DNA of 64,000 nt, taken from Alisma plantago-aquatica. Taxonomy: Eukaryota; Streptophyta; Magnoliopsida; Alismatales; Alismataceae. Below are positions 56,786-64,000 of this stretch, one piece after another (the stretch's first letter is position 1; each line of letters opens with the position of its first letter). Both the position numbers and the translations under genes were made by a program. Below the pieces are notes generated by a model. It saw nothing but the letters and a program-made list of their open reading frames with translations, was not told where the DNA came from and did not search any database. The DNA lies in the NCBI GenBank assembly GCA_963693085.1, contig OY856413.1, positions 546,649,879 through 546,713,878 of the forward strand, given 5' to 3'.

Positions 56786-59089
56786 TCGCCTTCTTCTTGT
56801 TTATTTGAGTTTGAAACCCTAACAAGGAGTCTAGTTCGAACCTTGAAGAAAAACATGGCCTGGAGGAGTGCGGCGGGAGTGTGCTGCTATCACGGAATTG
56901 GAGGGAATCTCAATGGAGTTTCTCTACCCTAGCCTAAACACAACAGCCGCAGCAGGGCTACTTTGATGGTCGCAAAGTGCAGACCTACCCAGCCTGAACC
57001 CGACGTCATGGCCACGGGCTGAAGGCACTTTCCAGAGCGGTTGAGGGTGGCAGAGGTAGGGAACTGATCGCCAGCATTCTCAGACCCTAGAAGGTCGGCA
57101 ACAGACCCCCCCCGCAAGGCAGCAGCACGCGCTGCAGCGCTAGGGTACGCGAGGTAGGAGACGGGATGATGGTTGGACCAAAATGCCCCTCCGTGGGCTG
57201 TTGAAGCAACGACTTATGCAGGGGCACAACAGTAATTCAATTATAAACTCAAACCAGCCACATCAACGTTGCATGCAAGGGCCTACGTGGCAACCTCTTA
57301 TTGGCCAGAGTAAGTAAAATTTGTTTAATTCATAGTAAATAAATGGTAGGTCAAATAAGGACATGTTATACATGAAACTTGCTCAGAAAATCGAGAGGAA
57401 TCTAAATAAAATATAATTGGAGTCTGATTCCTTATGAAATTCGAAAAGTATATAGAGATACTATCTTTAATAGTTTAATCAATGAAAAACCCTAACCTGT
57501 GATGATTAATGAGTTAGAAAGGGTTAAATGAGTATATAAACTTAGTATTAGCCTATTAATGATAAAAAGGATCATTAAGTTTGGAAAAGGATGAATTTGC
57601 ATGTAATTAGTTTAATTTGGAGTTTAATGTGCATGAATAATTCTTTAATGGGCCTTGAAACCCTAATTTTGACTAATTCGACTATTGATGGATTTAATTG
57701 GTTAATTTCATGATTAAAGTTGGAATATGCTGAATCTCAGCTATTTCGAGCATTAAGTTACTAATTTGTGGATAAATACTCTAAATATAGTAATTAGGGT
57801 TTTCTCATGAATAAAAGGTGGAATTAATAGCAAATCGAGTTTGTATGTGATTGGGACCATAATGAACTATGAATTAATGATAAACGAGCATAATGACTTT
57901 ATCATAGTTTAGAAAGGATAAAATGATAGCTTTAATGAAAAGAGGCTTAATGGACTTATTTGATGATTAAATGTGTTGTTTCTGAAATTAAGGTTATATA
58001 TATATTGTTAAAAGGTAACCTGAATAACACTTGTGAAGTATAGATGAGGAAATTAGGGTAAAGGGAAGTAAAACCCTAATTGCAAAGTAAACCCTAAAAA
58101 GGGCTAGTAACCCTAGGTCACGATTAGGCCTATTAGATTGGTATACCATGATTCATGATAGAAAATATTGGATGAATATTTCAGGATGAAATTGTGCTTG
58201 CTTGATTTACTCTGGATTACTTATTTTCTTGGACAATCAAGTTGCTCTGAATCAGGTATGTGGTTACGCTTATGAATAACCGTTATAGTTTCCCGACGAT
58301 TGCCGAATGTTTCCTCGCAATGAATGCAATCTAAACAGTTTGGATGTTCATACTGCAATTATAAAGTCACTATGGTTATCACAATTATAAAGAAGTGTGT
58401 ATTCTCACACCTACATGCCACCCTGATGGAAGATGCCATAAAGGTCAGGCCCAAGAGGGTAGACCCATGGGCACCATGAGAGGTGACCCCAGACACCAAG
58501 CTCGGGAATGAGAAGGTGGTCTATGACGCATGACTATGGAGCACCATGAGAGGTGACTCCCAGGCACCAAGCTCGGGATTAAGAAGGTGGCCTTAAGTCA
58601 ATGGCAAAAGAGAAACCCTAGAGGGGTATGCCAGGGTTAGGGCAAAAGCGGTGGAGAATGACACATTGAAAATGTAAATTGTCTTGATAAATAATTTGAT
58701 TGTGATTATTAAATTGTTAGCCATATGTGCAAACTTTTGGTTGTCCCCACATACCAGTATATTTTGATATACTGACCGACGTTTTGTTTGTCGGCGTTTT
58801 AGGTACAAATGAAAAGAACAAATAGTAAAGTGGCATATGTGGAATTAAATGAGAAGTAACGTACACAGAAGGATTAGTTAGAGTAACATCTTCATGGATA
58901 GAAGTTTAGAAATCCCAGTTTTTCCAAGGTAAGAAAAGTTTTATTTTATACCAGTTTTCAGTTTAGTTGGTAAAGTTTATTAATTATTACTGATTATTTG
59001 TCGAACCTTTAATCCTGTTAATTGAATAACAACTCTGACCTTCGGGTCTCCCTTAATTGGGAGTTACCGGGAGGCGGGGTTGTTACAAT

Positions 59090-59108
59090 TGGTATCAGAG
59101 CATAGGTT
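59090..59108 (+). promoter_or_regulatory. Primer binding site of Gypsy-C
   Basis: TGGTATCAGAGCATAGGTT matches the initiator Met tRNA 3' end complement. Confidence 0.9.
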
Positions 59109-61420
59109 CCTCATTTAATCCTTAATAATGATTAAATTTTACAAAATTATGTAGAACCCAAGGGAGTTATTAGAGGATTATCCAAAAGACAGAGGTGTCT
59201 AGAAAAGGATCACGACCGGGGGATGGAAATATTTTCCTCCGCACCGCTAGTCGGAATACGAGGACTCCCGGATCCGTGTGACTGCCTGGCCAAAGTCTTA
59301 GGGTATGAATCGAAATAAGATACCTTTAGGACTCTCTCATCTTGTTCATCCTTTCTCAACTCAAATTCTATTAAGGACCTTAAGGATTAGGGTTTTCTCT
59401 CTTTCCCTCACCCTCTTGAGATATGGGTAAGGTTGATAAGGATTAAGGAATCCTCCACCAAATTAAAAAAAAGCATGTAAATAAGATGTCATGGACATAA
59501 GCTTAATAGAGTAAGCGTAAAGGAATAGATACATGCTTAGGTCGTATGACATGAGTTGTCATTGCCCTCAGGAGAGATCTGAGGATAGACCTCCTTAGTA
59601 GGAGGATAAGTAGAGAGAGCTAAGCTTGGAAGTAGAAACCTCCATTAAAAAGTAGAAACCTAGCACATCCTTTGAGGATGATGTTAACCCTAACCCTAAG
59701 TGAAGGTTAGAAAGAAAGATGACATGATGAGTTAGATATCATGGTTGACCGAGTGTTTGGTTGGACATGCCTTTGGGATGCCATAAGAGGTTAAATGATC
59801 AAGTACCTATGGCAACCCAACCCTGGAGAGGGTCATGCATACGAGAGCGAAGGATAGCTCCTTCATCGATGAGGTTAGAGAAGAACCTATAGTTACCTTA
59901 TGGGCTTAGGAAAGTAGGGTATATCTTGATGAAACCCTGGTTAAGAGATAATGATGGATGTATTATGACATACGCATAAAGGGCTATGAATGATCTTGAG
60001 CAAATATAAGTTCAAGCATAGGCTTCACCCATGTGGAGGTAAGCTAGCGAACTTGATTCATCATGGAGAAAGGACCTCGGGTAGTAAGAGAGAGAAAGCA
60101 TGACTCAAGCAAGGAGGTTGGAAGCTTAGACTTTGAGACATAAGGAACAGTGAGTAGTGGAGGATGATGTGAACTAAGTGGACGATAGTGGTTTCCCTAT
60201 GAAGGCTGATGATATCTTGGTTGCCTTTAGAGGAACCAAAACTTAGAGGGAGGATGGTGCTCCTGATACCTAGGGTATAAGTGATTACCTACTGGATGAG
60301 ATAAAGAGTGCCTTAAACCCTGAGGAGGGTTAAGTAATCAGTTGTGAGGCTTTATACCTAACTGGTTGTTCTGGAAGAGGACTCAACTCCGAAGTGTTAC
60401 TCGAGTAGAAGGATCATGGAAGTACATGCCATATCTTGGACATGCTTGATTCGTGGTGAAGAGATTGAGCATGCAGTTGGATACCCAAAGGTGAACATAG
60501 GGCTCCTAGGCCTAAGAGGGGAAGCAGTGTATCCAATGCTCATGGTGAGTTTCGAGTCTTTATAGTTTCAGGCATGGTACTCTTAATGGATAGAAGTAAA
60601 GGAAACCCCTTAAGGTAAGGGTGTGTTTGACGAACCCCTCACAACTAAGATTGGTTTGATGTTGAGGATGAGAACAAGTGTGGCCTAGCAAGGTATGGTA
60701 AGTGTTTTCCTATGCCCTAGTAGCTTGCTAGGGCTAAGCATACTCAGGTGGATGCATACTCTAAACATAGGAATGTTTGTGACCTTGTTGTCAAGAGTGG
60801 CAGTTTCCTCCCATCCTGGGAGAGGGACCCTTTGGTAGGGTATATACCAGTTTTGTTGGTAACCTAAAGAGGTTTCATAAGATCTTTAGAAGCTTGGTGA
60901 AAGGTACATGGTAGGAGATGAACCTGTAGACCCATAAATAGACATCTCTAAGTGCATGTGGATGAGTTACCATGGAGGTAACCGGTATGGGGCCTGACCA
61001 AGGTAGGCAGGTTGTCATGACCCCTATGAAGGGATGAAAGTCAGTCATGTATGCAGGGAGAGATGATGAAGGCTTGGGTAAGGTTCTAAGTGGACATGTA
61101 CTATGTTAGAATCCTAAGTCTATCCTAGGGTCAGGTAGGGATAAGACCGATGGAGGTAGGAGTTTCCCAATTTCCTAGTTGCACATGAACATAGGGTCGG
61201 GAGGTAACAACTATCATTGTCTGAGGGCCATGGGTTAGGAGATTGATCACCTTCATGAACTCATGAGACCCAAAAGGTGGATGAGTAAGGCACTATCTGG
61301 ATGCATAAGGGAAGAGGGATGACCCCAAAAGTGCCAACACCCTATAGACCTAGAGGAGATGACAAAGGATTGTGTAGTAACCCAAGTAGGTTCGAGACCA
61401 GTTTCCCATGGAAATAATTT
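59109..61420 (+). pseudogene. Gypsy-C gag and protease region, unreadable remnant
   Basis: The position corresponds to gag and protease, but stops in all frames leave nothing I can assign with confidence. CCCTAACCCTAA near 59689 is a two-unit chance match to the telomere repeat. Confidence 0.4.
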
Positions 61421-63400
61421 TTGATATCATGATGTTTGTGATGTGGAGACATGACTTGCATGTTTCAACTTAGATCTGAAGGTGTACTGGCAAGGTGGGC
61501 TGTACCATCTCTACTCTTGGAATGGGAAGAACTCTGTATTTGGACGGCCGCCAAATTCTTATTTCTTCTTGTTATGGGAGTGAGAGATAGGATAGTATGC
61601 ATGCCATACACCAATGATAAAAGATGATGCGAGTTGAAACATTGCTACAAGGTATGAGGACAGAGATGATAACATACCTTGGTGGAGTGAATAGTACATG
61701 GATGGTTTACAAGCACTAAGAGGAGTAGTGTAGTCTTCTTGTGAGGCTATTATATCATGAGCTATCTGGAATTTACAAGATATGCAAGGTTGAGTTCGAC
61801 CACCATGAAAAGGAGCTCAGAGTTTCTTGATGAAGATAAACTTAGAGTTTGAGATGAGACGATAAGTAGAATACATGGAAGAGTATGTCTTCAACGTTAC
61901 CTAATATCGAAGGATGTGAAGTGGTAATGGATGCTCTGGTTGAGATATAGTTGCCAAGTTTAGCTGGAAGCTAGAAGAAGTTGAGGTTGTTTGGCTAACC
62001 CTAAGTTTGGAAAGAAGATGTGTTTTGGATAACACTCGGATGTAATAAGATATGTTGAACAAGTTAATGGTTGTTTGGGTAGCCAGTTTATTCCTTGACA
62101 TAGTAAAAGGATAGTGATAGAACCTTAGATACACTTCTTTGGATAGGAAGGTAATAAAACCCTTTTGAGAGTGGTTTAAGGTTTCTGAGGTATCAAGCTT
62201 GAGGAATCATGACAATACAGGGGGTCATGATATACCTTGGTACTACAAAGATAGTAAGTGATGGTAGCATTCTGGATGCTTAAAACAAAGTTGCATGTAG
62301 CGTGTGGCCATGCAAGCCAGGAGGTGAAGGACGAACACCTTTAACCCAGTGCATGGATATAAAATATAAAGAGTCCCTGAGGGGGAATGGGAGTACATCC
62401 CTATGGATGTTGTGGTAAGTCTCCCCTTGGCCAAGGAAGGTCAAGATGCGATGTGGGTTATGGTAGATCGCCTTATCTAGATGACATGAGAAAGGAAGAG
62501 TGATGTCAAGGGACAGATCTGGTTGAACTACATATGAAACGAGATGGTTCAATTACACCATGATGTGGATTCAAAAGTTTTGATGAGACCCAAAGGTTCA
62601 CTTCCATGAGGTGGAAGTAGATACATGAAGAGCTCAGTGTTTGTATAGTTTATCACCCCATACTAATGGTTAGTATGATCCAGACTAGAGGGTCTGATGA
62701 GAGCAAGTGTGCTTGTTCAGGGTGATACCACGAGACAGTTCTAAAGATGTGACGTTAACCACCATAGCCTTTATCGGGATGCAAGGAGTTCTATAGGGAG
62801 GTTGTGTCGGTCACCACTTCATTATGATGATGTTGGTGGAGGAGGCCTTGCGAAGGTCAGAAAAGAACCACATGTGTGTGCAGATGAAGTCGCTTTGATC
62901 ATGTAATGGCTGAGAGAGAGCCCAATGGTGACATGAGTCACGAGCTAATGCAAAGAAGACTGACATGCAGTTCACTGTGGAGGAATATAATGTGAAAATC
63001 CGACCCCTCTAAGCTACAGCTGAGAGAGCTGAATCCCCGATATAGGGGTCCATTTGAGATGGATTGGTGGAAATGGTTGTATTTAGCCTTACCCCTCAGG
63101 ATAACATGATGTATAATGTGTTACATGAGTCCGATCTAGAGCACTATGTGAAATACCCAAGCCATGTGTTGAGCCCTGAACCTATTCAGCTTTTGAGAGG
63201 CTGGAATGTCCTGAGTCACCTATGAGGGTACGATATACTGAGGTAAGAAAGAACTCAGATGGAAGAATATGAGATAATGAAGGTTCTTGGGAAACACCAT
63301 GGAAAGGGTGAGGCCACATGGGAGCCATGATGGACATATGAAAGGCTTATCCTGTTTGTTTGCTTGCTTGATGGAATTTTGAGGACAAAATTCTTATAAG
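61421..63400 (+). pseudogene. Gypsy-C pol remnant: reverse transcriptase to chromodomain
   Basis: Scattered traces appear in changing frames: FNLDLKVYWQ near 61470 (reverse transcriptase motif A type); an integrase block with spaced YHP ... G ... IQT near 62650; GRLCRSPLHYDDVG near 62795; HESDLEHYVKYPSHVLSPEP near 63130, matching the chromovirus region before the chromodomain; GEATWEP near 63310; and the family-typical NFEDKILIRGEG at the very end. Indels and stops interrupt all of it. It is clearly derived from a chromovirus polyprotein on the plus strand. Confidence 0.65.
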
Positions 63401-63410
63401 AGGGGAAGGA
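63399..63410 (+). promoter_or_regulatory. Polypurine tract of Gypsy-C
   Basis: AGAGGGGAAGGA lies immediately before the 3' LTR. Confidence 0.85.
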
Positions 63411-64000
63411 TGTTACAACCCCAATTTTGGGTTCATTTGTTGAAAAATGTAATTTCTCATATTAAAGATAAATTAACGAATAATGAATGGATGCATGATT
63501 TCCGTTTAAAATAGCCTTGTTGATTTATTTGCGGGCTTTGTTGGCTATTGGGCCCAATAACAAGGATATTCAATTAATTAATGAATAATTGAGAATTTGA
63601 GATAAGGAAGGTGTGGAAACCTCTAGAAGGCAAATCCAAATAAGATTTAGTGCCTCTTAGATTCCTTGGGTTCCAAGGAGTCCAAAGTTGCAAAGAAAAG
63701 GTAATAAGAAGAGAAAATATCGATTAAGTATTTCCTTGTTAATAAAGAAATTGAAGACATTGATGAAATAGGGAAAATATGTGAAAAGAGGTATAATTGA
63801 GTTATCCTTAGTGGGATTTCGTGTCCCAATGATTCCTAATAATAAAAGGAATAACAATGAGGAAAATAAAAGAGAAATAAAGAAAGATCCTCAAAAAGGA
63901 ATTATTTCAATAAGAAATAAGCAGGATAATGAGAATAATGCATATTGATGCATTTAAGGATAATGAGTATTCCTTTAAAAGGAATTTCGAATTCTTTGAG
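63411..64000 (+). repeat. 3' LTR of Gypsy-C, first 590 bp
   Basis: It repeats 55770-56359 with about 12 substitutions and no indel by eye. It is truncated by the window end. Confidence 0.92.

Larger units (their letters stand above)
55770..59087 (+). repeat. 5' LTR of Gypsy-C (3318 bp)
   Basis: It starts TGTTACAACCCCAATTTTGG and ends GGGGTTGTTACA, followed by spacer AT and the primer site. Both ends are imperfect inverted copies of each other. No gene seen. Confidence 0.92.
55770..64000 (+). mobile_element. Gypsy-C: chromovirus-derived LTR retrotransposon with wrecked interior
   Basis: Plus-strand element: LTR 55770-59087, primer site, 4.3-kb interior, polypurine tract and a second LTR from 63411 that runs out of the window. 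The interior has no open frame of note, yet shows traces of a Tekay-like pol. Over the 590 bases of LTR that can be compared I count 12 differences (2%). It inserted into the Athila gag. Confidence 0.9.

Noticed and set aside
59688..59700. Telomere-like CCCTAACCCTAA
   Set aside because: Only two units; not a telomeric tract.
1..64000. tRNA genes, rRNA genes, CRISPR arrays, bacterial promoters
   Set aside because: None seen. The repeats present are LTRs, subterminal arrays and minisatellites, and the gene structure is eukaryotic.

Overview
This window is nuclear DNA of a flowering plant, dominated by transposable elements, with one convincing host gene. The plant call rests on LTR retrotransposons of plant lineages (Tekay/Del-like chromovirus, Athila, several Copia), a TNP2-type CACTA transposon, GT-AG introns and a plant-type long-chain alcohol oxidase. 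The high GC of the oxidase exons against AT-rich introns hints at a monocot, but that is only an inference. I see no bacterial operons, rRNA, tRNA or CRISPR.

Layout. (1) 1-8751: Gypsy-A, a minus-strand Tekay/Del-like chromovirus with a 3.8-kb LTR and a single-frame gag-pol broken only by in-frame stops. (2) 8752-9586: right part of an older Copia-type LTR beside which Gypsy-A sits. (3) 11174-33435: the host gene, a membrane-associated long-chain alcohol oxidase (FAO family) in three exons (11288-11602, 11717-11989, 31546-33435). Its second intron is 19.6 kb because two Copia elements, Copia-A (14888-21209, target duplication GTACT) and Copia-B (23070-30136, target duplication GATCA), inserted antisense to the gene. 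All splice junctions keep frame and I see no lesion in the exons.

(4) 34161-41969: a CACTA transposon (target duplication ATC) lying inside a small ACCGGTT-rich inverted-repeat element. It has palindromic TGTCGG...CCGACA subterminal repeats, a TNP2 transposase with one premature TGA and one homopolymer frameshift, several large internal palindromes, and a separate 158-codon ORF that looks like a plant B3 DNA-binding domain. B3 domains of auxin response factors bind TGTCGG, so this ORF may supply the subterminal-repeat-binding function of the element. This is the observation I find most interesting.

(5) 42280-45530: anonymous DNA with a tandem duplication. (6) about 45535-55769: minus-strand Athila-type Gypsy with 3' LTR, an Athila ORF-1-like gene after integrase, a broken pol and gag, and two arrays of TCGATACCATCGA palindromes. 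(7) 55770-64000: plus-strand Gypsy-C inserted into the Athila gag. Its LTRs differ by only about 2% over the overlap, yet its interior is a wrecked chromovirus pol, suggesting mobilisation in trans of an already dead element.

The window is therefore one oxidase gene embedded in nested transposons of different ages, judged by LTR divergence counted by eye: Copia-B about 10% over a sampled stretch, Copia-A 3.8%, Gypsy-C about 2% over the visible overlap.
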